From positions 308,868 through 372,867 of the forward strand of contig CAJNDS010001535.1 of assembly GCA_905221605.1 (NCBI GenBank): a DNA stretch of 64,000 bases, given 5' to 3'. Position 1 is the stretch's first letter; each line of letters opens with the position of its first letter. The translations under genes and the position numbers were made by a program. The stretch is from Symbiodinium natans (taxonomy: Eukaryota > Sar > Dinophyceae > Suessiales > Symbiodiniaceae). Positions 10,319 to 22,900 of the stretch are shown in pieces. Under the pieces are notes generated by a model. The model made no database searches and had not been told where the DNA came from. It saw only the letters and a program-made list of their open reading frames with translations.

Positions 10319-12209
10319 GTAGTTCCGGACTGAAGGGGCAATGATACGAGGAGCAACCTTGACCCCGCAAACCGTAGAGCCTAATAAGACCCAAACCGTC
10401 CACCATAAGCCGCAAATCCTGATAGAACGTCCGACGCTCCAAGCGCGAGTTGCAAAAGGACGAAGGGTTGGACGTAATGTGTTGTTGTAGCACGTTGAGA
10501 TTTGGACCTGTTCCGGACACGCGGTGCCGCTGAGAGGCCATCGGAAGCTGAAAACCAGCAAAATTCACCAAAAAATCCAGAAAAATACACAGAAAAGAAT
10601 TCCCACCAGAGGAGGACGACAGGCAGAACCAGGAGGGCATGTTCTGAAAACCACAAGAAGAGCAAGAAAAAGCAAGAAAATTCACAAAAAAAAAAAAAAA
10701 AACCAGAAAAATTGACAAAAGAAATCCTCGCTCCCCACAACCGCACCAGAACCCAATCCACACCCATAATAAAAAACCACAACTACAACCCAGCTAAACT
10801 GCTTTTAAAATGTTTCAACGGTTTGTGTTTCAAGACAGTCAATTCGAGGCATAGACGACAAATTGAAACAAGTCAATGACTTTTTTGAATTTTTTTGGAA
10901 ATGCATTTTTCATTTTTTTGCCAACAATCAATGAAAAAGATACTGGGAACACAAGAGTATATTAAATTGATGAATTTACAATTCCAGGCACACTGTGACA
11001 ATTTCGCGCACAAACTTTTTTTCAAATGGATCGACAAAAGACAAAATCCAAATTTTTCGTGTTGACGAATATTCTTAACGAAAGAAGCTGAAAACAAGAT
11101 GAGCCTTAATTACTTTTTGCAACTAAATCAACCAAACTGATCTGGCTCAAAAATGAAAAATAAACATGTCCAAAAACACCATACAAAAACACCACGCACA
11201 ACGTGAAAAAAGTTTTTTGTTGCAAAACCCGTTTAGAAATTGCTAATTTTAAAATTCATGCGTGCCATCTTGTCAGTCAGAATGGAAATTAGAAACATTT
11301 TTCGAACAAGAATAGAAAAACAACTTGTTATGGTGTTTTAGAAAACAAAAAACAATTTTCTGAAAATATAATTTCTTTCAAAAGACTCTGAGAACAAATT
11401 CAGGCTGAGACCACTGCAGAGAGCTGAACAACGACCCAGCAACACCTTAAAACGATGAAAATTCAACTTAAAAACCTTGAAAAGTGCTGAAACCTGCGTT
11501 TTGGAAAATGTGAAGAAAGTGCGCGGGATTTTTTTTTGAAGCGGACACCCCTTTACCACATCAGCAGCACAGTGGGCCAGTCTATTGCGACAGAGACAAC
11601 TACTTTGAGAGTCAAACTGTACAAGCCACCGAGTGTAAAAGAAGTCGTGACTACAAAGAAGCAACCGCTAGCGCAGAGGCCCTTATTGCAAGACAACTTA
11701 ACGCAAGGCCAGCGAGGTGAGACCAAGGAAAACAAGAACCTACCGGCACCGATCACTCAGAAGCCCGACACCCATAGCAATGCTGCGCCACGTCTGGTAC
11801 AGACATTAAGCGAAAGTATGGGTAATGTTGACTTCGCATTAATAAACCCCCCCCCCCCTTCATTGATCAATCTCTCCGGCCAGGGCCTCCTCAATAGTAT
11901 TCGCCTAAATCCTGGTAGGACGTAGTATTAGTTTACGCCCGTAAAAAAGAAATATTCCGGGCCTGATTTTATAATTGTGGCGGGCTACATTATTGTGTTC
12001 TGGCAGCTGGATTTTATAATTGCGGCGGGAATTCCTAATGTGAAGTCAACATTAGGCCGTAAGGCCAAAAACCTCCGTCACCTAAGCTTCCGTAGCACAA
12101 GCGCCAGAGCCGTAGCAAAGCATAGCACTCAGTACACCTTCTTGCGACTTGTTTTGCCATAGCAGCACAGCCCTCACGCACGCAATTTGCCACACACAGT
12201 TGTAGCACA
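10319..12209. other. No gene recognised; includes an AT-rich island
   Basis: About 10500-10730 is A-rich low complexity. From about 10865 to 11535 the composition is clearly more AT-rich than the rest of the window, with T/A runs, which suggests a different origin. About 11535-11925 has one open frame without recognisable motifs. A C run lies at about 11846-11857. Confidence 0.5.
11525..11590. repeat. Dispersed T-tract-headed repeat, copy 1
   Basis: A T run followed by a segment containing CTTTACCACATCAGCAGCAC is similar to 29048-29110 (T run, then CTTTACTGCGTCAGCAGCCC). On the minus strand this reads as a shared sequence ending in an A tract, as a retroposed short element would. The similarity is moderate and short. 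Confidence 0.4.
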
Positions 12210-12243
12210 GCCCTCACAGCACGCGGATGCGTGCTGTGAGGGC
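12210..12243. repeat. Perfect 15-bp inverted repeat with 4-base loop
   Basis: GCCCTCACAGCACGC, loop GGAT, then its exact reverse complement. The left arm shares GCCCTCAC with a nearby direct copy at about 12170. It could be a cruciform or RNA hairpin; no function is known. Confidence 0.85.
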
Positions 12244-12259
12244 AGAAACTTCGCTGCGT

Positions 12260-12985
12260 TTATGCGCAAGGCACTTCCTTGGCGTTCTCGCTCTTACTTA
12301 CCAAGGGAAGCGCGCAATGATCAGCGAAGTCTCTGTCCTGGCTGCAAAGTTTAGCAGGGGTGCTTGACCTGCAGGCAATCACATTCTTTGCGACAGTTCT
12401 TCGGATTTTTTCGGAGTTGAGGCCGGGATTCTCGTTGCAGGTGTAGGGTCTATGCTGAGTTTCACACGCATGTTCGCGGGACGTCATTGGTGCTGTTTTG
12501 GTGTTGCCGGGCATGATCAGGCTCGAAGAACCCACGGCGGAAGCAAGAACGTGCTCCAAGTGCTCCCTAGTGAATGTAGGCACAGATCTTGCAGCCACCG
12601 CATATGTTGTGATACAGGTCAAGAATTGCTGAGCAGAGTTTGAACCCACATGGTCACATAGTACGTTTGGGGGCCTACGCGCAGTCGGCAGAGCCCGAGC
12701 TTCCGCACCTGTTTCACCGATTGCTGCAAGACGGCCCATCCTCAAGGAATGCAGGACTCCTGGATGTTTGGTGCCTCCGTTGAAACCTCTCCCCGCACAC
12801 CGCGTGCACCCATGTGCCACATGCACCGCACCGTGTGCGCAAAACACGTCCCCACTACGACACATTGTATGGGGCTTCTGTTGCCTGCACTGTTCATGAG
12901 GAAATACACTAGTCCAGTACCTGAAAAAGGCTTCAAGACATGAAATGGGCCGACGCAGGACGTCTTGGAAGTGGTGGCCATACAT
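12260..12985 (-). CDS. Hypothetical minus-strand ORF (241 aa)
   Basis: The longest open frame in a region that otherwise has none. I do not recognise it. It has scattered Cys and His but no spaced zinc-binding pattern, no signal peptide and no membrane segment, and it is not flanked by clear splice sites. It could be a chance frame in GC-balanced DNA. Confidence 0.18.
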   Translation of the reverse strand: MYGHHFQDVLRRPISCLEAFFRYWTSVFPHEQCRQQKPHTMCRSGDVFCAHGAVHVAHGCTRCAGRGFNGGTKHPGVLHSLRMGRLAAIGETGAEARALPTARRPPNVLCDHVGSNSAQQFLTCITTYAVAARSVPTFTREHLEHVLASAVGSSSLIMPGNTKTAPMTSREHACETQHRPYTCNENPGLNSEKIRRTVAKNVIACRSSTPAKLCSQDRDFADHCALPLVSKSENAKEVPCA

Positions 12986-12989
12986 GAGA

Positions 12990-15900
12990 AGCAGCCACTT
13001 GGTTGTATGATTGACGCTGCGTGTCCTTAGGTCGCTCAGTCAACATTTCTTATTTGGAACATCTCTGTTGCCAAGCGCTTTTGTTGACGACAACCGTCGC
13101 AGCATCTCTTTCTACTAGAGCCAGCAGATTGCTGTGCCAATGCCTGTTGCCAGATCAACCCCTGTGACAAAATTGGACCAATGGGAGGCTGGTGGCCATA
13201 TCGGAGCAGCACTGCCGGGCCTTGGACAGTACTGTCCAGTCTATGAGAGCATCGCGGATGCATCTTTCGGACTTCACGCATCGTCTGGCAATGTGCCAAG
13301 GAAATCCAAGGAATGGTGGTTGAGTGGTGGTTGTGTGCAAGATGTTTGCCATTTCAGACTTTGTCATTGCTGAGATGCTTGGGGAGTTTTTCTTTTTTAA
13401 ATCACCCGGGTTGCACAATTACGCAAGTTGACACAAGTGCACTGTTGTTACCGTGAAGAACACATACACGTGTATGTGTGTGTGTGGTGTGTGTTCGCAG
13501 TGATTACACATGTTCATGTTTGGGGTGAGTCAGGTGGCAGGTGGGTGGCTGGAGACTCGGTAGTTGCGGTTCTCGGTTCGGCGGCTTTTATGAAACGTGC
13601 GGTTCGCTGCGTTTCCGTAAAGTTACGTTTTCAGCGGTTCGGTTCGGGGTCGGTTCGGGGTCGGTTCGGTTCAGCGGTTCCGGTTCGTTTCCATGTCCTT
13701 CCTGTTTGGCTGTAATATGATAGGAAGTCGCTACCAAGCGAGCAGGCAAACGAGCAAAACGAGCAAGCGAGCTGCAACGCTGCAATTATTGCACTGGTCG
13801 CGCCTTCTCAGGTCCAACTCGAGGCCTTGAATGTCTTTGGAGGCATTGGAGACGTCGGCGTCCAAGGCGTGGCAACTTTGAGAGCTAGGAAAGCGTGGGT
13901 ATGCGTGGGTATGCGAGGGTATGGCCAGGGCTGCAGTTGAAAATCGACTTCATCTTACGCCGAATTTCGTGGTAGGCCTCTGCCAGTTCTTTGCAAACCA
14001 TCAGGTGATGCATCCTCAGGGGGTGGCAGTCGCCGCGAGCTTCACATCTGCCAGGGTCCTTCCCCCACGATCCAGCCGCACATCACGAAAGACACGCCAG
14101 CTGCTTTTCCAGGAGCTTGTGAAGATGTCAGTTCCGTCATTCAACTCAGGCTTCATTCGTACACGATGTCTTCTGACTTTGGGCTTCAGACGGTGGGCTT
14201 CATCCAATCAATCGTTCTAGTTACATCCTCACTAGGTACATGCTGATCATGTTTTTTTTTGAATTTTGTGTTTCTCGTTTTGAACAACTCCAGCTGAGTG
14301 TGTTATGCGTGCTGTCTGTAAACTGGTTGTGAACTTCAACCGTTTCAGTCCTGATAGCTAGTTCTATAACTGAAACGGCATGATGCGATGAGGCGTGCTG
14401 GGAACGATTGATTCATGTCTTGTTGGGGCCAGAACTTCCAGAACTTCGGAGAATCCATCATCAGCATCTCCCCTCCAAAAGGGAGGCCTGGGGCTCCAGT
14501 GTCCTGAAGTTCACTGAAGTTCGGCAGGGTTCGTGAAGGCCGTACTTGCAACACGATGTTGAACACTGATGCAGGATCTCGAAACCGTCCAAAAACAGCC
14601 GGCACTACTTAGACTCCTCATCGTTGATTCCTTGCCCGTAGACTCCTTATGTCTCCTTATGATGTTGTCGACGCCTCTATGCCTAAACTGTGTCTAAAAT
14701 CCCCGAGGCTGTGAGTCCAGGCCACTCAAAGGGCGCCTTGGAAGCCGATGGGCCTTGGATCGGTTGGGATCGTTTGGGGGAGTTTGGGAAGCCGCTCTGG
14801 CGCTAGACTACTTGGACTACTTCGCACTGCTCTGAAGTTCTAGGTTTGACGCTTCATCCGTTCCTTTTCTGGGTGTCGTCTGTTGACATGCCGCAGTGCA
14901 CGGCCCAAGGGGCCCCGATTATATCCTCTTCCTTGCAGTGTTTGACCCAAGAGACTTCAGGCTCCCAACCGTGCAGGTTCCATGATAGTCCGCTCACCTT
15001 GCAACCTTGGTTCTGCCCTTGATGCCGCGACTCCGAGTGCTGTCAGCATGCAGCAGAAATTCTACGAGACAATGGAGAACGAGCTTGAATCCATATTGTA
15101 CGTAGCTTTTGCGGTCACCGATCTCCCCCAGGCCCTCGGAAGTCCTGTAGGAGAGGGTGCGTAGAACAAGTATGAACGGTGCAACTTTGAAATGCTGAAG
15201 CACAGATGGGTTTCTCTGATTGGTGTACCGGATTGGGTTTGAAGTGCGCAGAACGCAGTGGACGAAAGCAATAGGTGCTTGGTGACGTGGTTTTTCTGCA
15301 GCTCATGCGAACACTCGGGTGCTCTTGCTCAGATTATGCAGCTGCCGAACTTCTAAGACCAAGCCGCCTGCCTCAACCCCATGCCAATCCCAGCAAACAC
15401 CGAATGTATTCGATTCCTTACATTCTCGTGTATTCTTCTTGGACTACTTGGATTGTAGACGTGCCGAGAGAGTCCTGGTTGTCAGGTTCAAACATCTCCG
15501 ATGGCTCGGTGGCTTCAGATGCGGATTCAAATATCTCTGATGCCGCTGTTTCAGGCCTCCTGTAGTTAGCCCCCAAGCTTTGGGTCAGGGCTCATGTTTG
15601 TATTCGGGCAGGATTGTACCCCTGGTCAAAACTGGCCCGAGTGGCAGAAATCATGATGGGACTCTAAGCTGGCGGACTACAGTGCATTCTGCAAGGCAGT
15701 GAGATCTCCCGTGCACGCATGTAGAGCGACTTACCAAGCGAGCAGTCCCTCGTGGTTAGCCAAAACGTTTTGCATGTTGTTTCATGTGTTATCTGTTGTT
15801 TTTGTATGCGTTCTTTTTTGTGGCGCACTGTTGTCTCAATGTAGTGGCTGCTGTCTTTGTCTCACGTGATGGAAGAGACGTTCTAGTCGTTTCTAGCCGG

Positions 15901-16340
15901 TGTTATTGCTGTTTAGTGCCGCCTGTGTATTGTTGTTTGCTTGCTCTTCTCTGAACATTAGCTCGTTTGTGCTACGATGTGTTACTCGTACGTGCCGTGG
16001 GAAGGTTTCTTCTTCTGAAAGCCGGGCGGTGGAACGATCTTCTGCCCACAGGTCAAGTCTACTGAAGCAACGCGCCGGGTAATCACATACCTTCAGCAAA
16101 TACCTTCAGCAACTGTATGCTGCTCTTGCAGCTGCTTGACAGCAACACCATCGATCTTGACCCTGCGCAGACGTGTCTGCACCATTGTCTTCGGAGAATC
16201 AGCTGGCCGAGCGCAGGGCCTCTTGCCATGCAAGCCTTGGCAAGCCAAGCTGTCAAAGCCACAGCGAAAATTGGGGTTCTGCATCTTGTTACTCTCCAGA
16301 TGTACAGAACAGCGTAAATTAGTGTAGCTCCTTTGAGACT
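12990..16340. other. No gene recognised
   Basis: Intergenic-looking sequence or the upstream introns of the channel gene. A GT-rich run lies near 13475-13495. Short acceptor-framed open stretches exist (for example about 15301-15565) but none carries a motif I can name. Confidence 0.45.
13632..13690. repeat. GGTTC short tandem repeat
   Basis: About ten near-consecutive GGTTC/GGTTCGGGGTC units. Confidence 0.8.
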
Positions 16341-16408
16341 CTCAGATGGTGTTTACATGCAGAAGCTGCAGGAGCAGCCTGGCTCTAGTGACTCTAGTGA
16401 TTACTGAG

Positions 16409-16906
16409 GACCCGAAGCACCATTCGGCCAAAGGTCAGAATGAGACGGTCGCCTATATGTTTACGGATCCCTGGAACAGCAAGCAGAGCCAACGCATGGA
16501 ATTGTGCACGATGGAGGTCGCCCTTTGCCTGGACCATGTTGCGGGGGCTTTGGTGCTTCTGCATTCAGTGCTGCTTATGTTTCAGCTGGAGATGGAGGGT
16601 CGCCAGATTGCCTTCCAGCTGGGAGTCGACCAAGAGCGTCAGAATTTCGATGGTGTTCTGCCTATTTTCCAAGTGCTGGACAGCATGTTTGTTTTTATTT
16701 TCCTGACAGAGCTCCTCATTCGCATCATCCATGAAAGGTCGAGGTTTGTGAAGGACACGTTGTCGGGCCAGGGTTTTTGAGTTGGCTTCCACGTGTAGAG
16801 GCGCATAAAGCACGCGCCCACTCAAAGCCAAACCCTGGAGGACATTGCAAACTGGCTGGACTTCATCTTTGTGGCAGGTGGATTGGTGGACTTTTTTGTG
16901 CGGCTT
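16409..16906 (+). CDS. Channel exons 1-2: helices S1, S2 and S3
   Basis: Exon 1 carries S1 (ALVLLHSVLLMFQLEMEGRQ) and S2 (SMFVFIFLTELLIRII). Read straight through, the frame hits two stops before resuming at NWLDFIFVAGGLVDFFV (S3). A 69-nt GT-AG intron (16759-16827) removes both stops and joins RFVKD to TLEDIANWLDF. That is the loop expected between S2 and S3 in this family. Confidence 0.78.
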
Positions 16907-19900
16907 GCTCAAAGCTCTATTGAGTCAATTGGTCGAGCGTGCAATCCTCCCTCTTGCTTGCGCCCCTGTACCTTATGCGTAAATAAGACAGCTCCTCAGC
17001 TGCTTTTGGCGACGAAGCGCGACGAATATTCCGTGGGCCATGCAGTGCTGAAACTAGAATCCACAGAGGAACAATCCCCCGCAGCAACCTGAAATGCGTT
17101 GGCCCCGTGTCGTGAAACCCTGCACTCGTGAAGTGTGCAGCCGAAGCCGTGTACTGTGCTGCAACTGAAAGGTGCAGGGAGTAGAAAACCCTAAACCCGA
17201 AATGTAGAAAACCGCCAAACTCAGCGGGAATTGACAGGGCCCTAAACTGGCCCTAAACCCCAAAAAGAGCCGGAGAGCACAAAACCCTGAAGCCTAAAAG
17301 TGGAAATCCTAAACTCTTAAAGGAGTGGGGAGTGGCGAACCCTGCACCCTGAATGCGTGGCAAGCCTTCAGCTGTAGACGGACTGAAACCCTGAACCCCA
17401 TGAACAGAAAGCCCTGAATCCTCTCAAAGCCCTAAATGTAGAAAGCCGTCCATAAACCTCAAGAGGAGTGGCAATCCCAAACCCTGCCAAACTCTGAGAA
17501 CAGAGAGTGGGGAGTGGCAAACCCTAAAGGTCGACGACCGTGAACCTGAAAGGACTAAAGAGTGGGAAACTTAAATCCATTAAAGTACGTCAGGAGTGAG
17601 CCCTAAACCCACGTAGAAGGAGCCACGTAGCCGAAGCCTCCCTCGAGCGCTAGAGTGTCATGAAGTGTGCTTGGCAACCCAAGTGGCAGACCCTGAGCTC
17701 CAAACGCCCGACCAAAGTGGCAGCGCATTCCTCGGCGCAGGTGAGGCTAAACCCTGTCGGTGCAGGTGAGGTCAAAAGTAGTGGCGCAAGCAATCATTGA
17801 CCCTTGACCTCGTGTGTCCACCTGAGAAAAACGAACTTATCCTTTTCAAGGGTGCCGACCTCAGTACGTAAACTTGTACAGATGCCTGTGCGTGCCAGTC
17901 GACGCTCCTTCTGTATCAGCGGTAAGTAGCCACTGTTTGCTCGTGCCACAAGTGACTGTTGTACCGAGGCTGTGCAAATGCTAGCCAATACACCCCAGGT
18001 TCTAGGGAAGGGGGCTCTTCGCGAGTGGATTGGCACCGTTTTTGAGGTTACTTCCGTCTTCTCCTGCCCTTTTCCCTCTACAAAAGGCTGCGTTTGGGCA
18101 CTCGTTTTTCGCGGGCTCACTCAAAGGACTATGGCTCCGTCTGCGCCGGGAGATCAGGACATGGTGGCCTTGTCGTCAGTAGATCCGAGCAACGAGCACT
18201 CACGAAAATGTTGTCAGGAGTTCGAAGGGGCTGAAAGCGTCGTTAAGGGAACATGTAGGTGTCCGAATTTAGATGCTTGTTGCTTCTGATGGAGGACTCA
18301 GAGGATTGGTTTGGTCAGGTACAGGGACGGCTGGCCCAGAACACTTGGGCTCCCCAACTAAAACCCCGACTCAACTTGAACACTGTAAACTGCTTTGGGG
18401 AAACGTTCGTCGCCCATGGATGATGTCATGATGATATCCACATCCTGAACTTGTGTTGGTCGCCCTTGCTAGGAACACATGGAACACATGCTGCCCTTGC
18501 TACGACCACATACTGCACATTGGGGTGATGACTTTGGATGTCAGGCGCAGAACCGTACCGAAACCACTGAGCCTATCAACCAGCACATGCAGTGTTTGAA
18601 GACACTGACACTAAAAATCTAAAAACCTGACCTGAAGCCGCCGTCCAGACTAAACCCTCATTGCAGGTTACTTTACGCTTCGTGTCGGCACTGAAGGCTT
18701 TCCGGCCCATTCGAATGGTGAGGCCAGCGGCTGTTAAATGAGCAGCAGCTTGTGCCTAAGCCGGAACAGGCATGAAGTGACTGCTGTAACTACGTCCCTG
18801 ACACTCCGCCTGGAGTTTCAATAAAGGTGAGGAAAGTCAGTGTGCCCGACTGCCAGGAGCTTCAGACTCTCGCGGGGGCTCCGTACGCTCGTGAAGGCTT
18901 GCGTGGCTTGCCTCGTGGCTCCTTTGTCGCTTTGTCGATTTGTACCTGATGATCTTCATCGGATCTCATGGTGCAGTTTTTGTTTCTCCTTGTCCAGGGG
19001 ACTTGGCCCTCTGAAAACTGGATGTTGGTGGCACTGAACATGAGATGCTCTTCAATGTTTGCTTCGTAACAAGAGCGAGTGTAGGTGTTGTGGAGCCTGT
19101 CGGTCCAAGCGTTGGTTCCGGCCACTACTGTTCCTTAGAAGGCACCGCCATTCGAAATAGGTTGAACATGGCTGAACATTTTAGTCTCAAGTCTCAGATC
19201 TTGCGAATGGCATGAGCGCAAGAATTTGCACATGTCCGGCGCGCTAGCATCTTTCCTTTCAGCCTCCAAAACCCGAAAGCCGCAGCAAATGTACCATATT
19301 AGGGCCTTTGACGAGCGTCGCGATGCAGAAGCTTATTCTCAACTTGTTGTTGTGACTTTCTTGAATTATTATTCTTCTTAAACGAATCTTTTAATTGGTA
19401 CTCTCTCGATTTGAGGGCAGCTGCTGCAGTCTTTTGAACTGTAAGGTGCATGCTCAACTGTTGGCTGTTTCGTAGGTTGGTAGGCTTCTGTACGTAGGGC
19501 CAACTCTAGTTCGCTATCTGGCCAGGTGCATTGCTCATGCTCCTGTTGAGCCGGTGTCGTCTGTACATTCACTGTAGCGTAGCGCGAGACTGCCGGACAG
19601 ATTTGCGACTACAAAGACAAAGACAGCACAAACCGAAGAAAATGGCAGCCACTGTGCGCAAATCGTTGTAGTATCAACGTCCGAATTCTAGTCTAGAGTG
19701 TAGTCAGAATAACCTATAGCCCAGCGCAGCAGCGACGGTGACTGTACAAGCTTCGGGCCTGGGCGTCGGTTCCTCCTGACCCAAACCTAAACTTCCAAAA
19801 CTTGACTCGCAGGGTGGACCCCGAGTTTACCCGCTGCCGTGGCCCAGAAGCACTCTCCACTCTATCACGCTGTGGGGAGATGGCAGCACTGTTTGTCGAG

Positions 19901-22900
19901 TCCAGAATTTGGCCCATCACTGCCACCAAGTACAACAGCTACCTTCAGGTCCAGACGCCAAGGTGGTTTTTGCGCAAACAAACACACACATCTGCAAGCC
20001 ATCCTGCGCAATTGGAGACGAGCCCACACCCAATGGGATCCCAACAATCCCCCCCATGCACATGCCAGTCAAGCACACAGCCAGTGCAGGAAACGCATTC
20101 ACATACACCACCCAGCAATGTCGCGGTACAAACACCACGCCATACAATTGGCAGAGCTTTGCCCGGACCACCCTTTCCTAGCCTATTCCGGCAAGAGCAC
20201 AGTGCTTCTCAAACCCAAACAAATCACTGCAACGCTCCTCGAAGCCATAGAGCGGCCCATGAAACCCAACGACCCCGACATCCAGGCCTTTTGCCAACAA
20301 CGCTTTCACTTTCACTGTCGGACTCATGTGTGAAGGGGCCTACAAACTGCTACGGCCCCAGGGTCGGATGCTGCCTGATTTCATGCGGCACGCCTGCGGA
20401 ATCAGCACAGGCCAGCCTGGGACTGAGGCAATGCTTGCGCAGGTTCCCTCAAGCTAGATGTGCTGTAGGGCTACAGGCAGGCAGTGCAGGAGGCAGCTTT
20501 CGCGACGCATTCTTTTTCCCCCCAGCAGCTGGCAACACATCCAGAAGGACGAGCCTGGTCATTTCAGTTTACTGGGATGCGCGGAAGGCAACCTCAACCT
20601 GTGCGGTGTCCGCGGGATCATTGCTGCACCCTGCACGTCAGGGCTCAGTTCAACTTGTCCTCGAGGATAGCGCCTTGCCCTCGACACGCCCAGTGGGGTA
20701 CCGAGCCTCTTTGCCGGCGGTGTTCGGGCCAGAACATCACCCGGCGAGTCATCGGACCAGGAGCCAGCAGCACATTCGAATGGACGTTAAAGTTCAACCG
20801 CCAAGTCCGGCTCCGACTTCTGTGGTGTGCCCTGGCAGGTAGGCAGGTGAACCGGCCATTCCCGCTGGACATCGAACTGTGTGCTGGTGTCTGCAGCCAA
20901 AAGATTGGGTGTTTCGTTTTCGACGAATGACAAGATTGTATGCAGTGCAAGAGTGGACTTCGAAACGAATCGGGAGAAGAGCGAGGAGCAAGATCAGAGC
21001 TGTACAACAGCTTGGACTTGGTTTCTGAGTGCTGTGCATGTGTTTCAAGCTTGCTCAAGCTTCTAGGCTTAGAACCCTCTCCAGCGACTGGCTGAATTCA
21101 TGTTGTACTCATGTTCTCTGAGCGCGCAGCCAGGTGTCAGCATTTTGTCGGATGCCCGTGGGTGTACGATTGACCTACAGAAGAAATTTAGCAACCCAGC
21201 TGGATTGATTTTCACACAACATCAATCCGGTGTCCCACCATATTGATCGAAAGCAATAAGCGATGCTCAACGTTTGAGGGTCACGGGGGAGCGTGCATGC
21301 TTCGACGTGACACCGTGTTTTTTTTTGTACGGCCCCGCAAGATGAACCATCATCAGTCATTAGACCAAGATCCTTACATTGCATCTTGAAACGGGGTTCT
21401 TCGTCTCAATCTGGCCGAAGGGCATCGCGTTTTGTGCCATCATCTGTCCAGTAGAGTATGAGTATGCTCTACCGAATTTTCAGTCAGCACGACATTCACA
21501 TGCAGGCTTGCCAACGCTGCTTGCCTTCGCTGTGCTGGTCCATGCTGCTCTTGGCGTTCTTCATGTGTTTCTTGGATCGCTTGGATACCATGCCAGTGAT
21601 GTGCCAGTCATGCGAAGACCGATTGATTTACAGACACAGTCATTTCCAGACTCAGGCATGGGAGCTTTGATCTTGGGTAACCTGCTGCAAGACTTCATCA
21701 AAGACGAAACGAGGCTTCTAGAAGACCGCATGTGGGTCTGGAATCGGTATGGCACCACTTACCGCGCTTTGTACACACTTTATGAGATAACATTCGCAGG
21801 GAGTCTTAGTCTTCCTAGCAAGACTTTTTGTTTTTCATGAACGCGAAGGACAAGTCCAACACCGGAGTCCGCAGGGGCTTCTGGTCGCCCTGGTCAACTG
21901 AGGAATTGGCCTACGAATGTCAGACCGATTCTCGAGACAGTGAGTCACGCTTACGTGATCTTCTATTTCCTGTACGTCACAATTATTGTGTTTGCTATCA
22001 TCCGAGTGATATCAGCCATCGTTCTCAAGGACACCCTTGATGAGGCAGGCATTGTTTGTCTCCAAACTTCGCGGTTGATCTGAACACTTTTGGCACTTCA
22101 ATGTTAGAGCAGGGACAGTGCACCATGATACGCTAAGAAGTCGGTCCCAGGAAAACATGCGAGATCATTTGGATGTAGATAAATGACAATATGTAAACAA
22201 ATACATCAATCAATCAATACATAAGTAGAAAAAACAAAAGAATAAATGTATATATATATATATGTATATATATATAGAGTGCAGGTGCCCAGGTGCTTGC
22301 AGCAATACAAGACCCGATCTCTATTTTGCATATTCAAGGCGGTTACAAACATCCTGACAACTGCTTCGAACCGGAGCTGATGAGGCCAAGATGGATGCCC
22401 AGGAGCTGGTGCTGAACAAAATGCGAAAGAGAAGTTATGACATGGAGAGGCGATGGCAGTGAAACCAGTGCAAGACCACCCGAGCTCGTCTGGGAAACAA
22501 AACCGGCTGAAACCCCAGCCCGCTTCAAGCTCCGAGTTCTTTTTGCAGGTTGGAGGATGTGTTCTATGCCATGCTTGACGACGACGGCCGCGAAGCAGGC
22601 GCTCTTCGTGGCATTTGCCCATGCAGGATTGGAGGAGGGCTTTGTTCATCTTTGTTCGTTGTGGTACTTGGACATATTCGGACTTCACTGCGCTTCGCGG
22701 TACTTCGCTGTACTTCGCGTTGAACGCTGGCATCGATATCGTTCAGATTGTTGCAGCTGCAAAGTGGGTCGATCAGAGAGAAGCCACCTGCTCACACATC
22801 TGAAACCTTGCGGCCACTTACAGCCAAAGGAAACCCCGCCTCAAGGTATCCTCACGGAGAAGCGACTGGGCGAATTGCTTGCAAACCCGTCGCTTGGCTA

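Noticed and set aside
10502-10879. A lysine-rich 125-residue frame
   Set aside because: A-rich low-complexity DNA with no motif.
16781-16840. Stop codons making the channel a pseudogene
   Set aside because: Both stops fall inside a 69-nt GT-AG intron, and the frame closes over all 14 exons.
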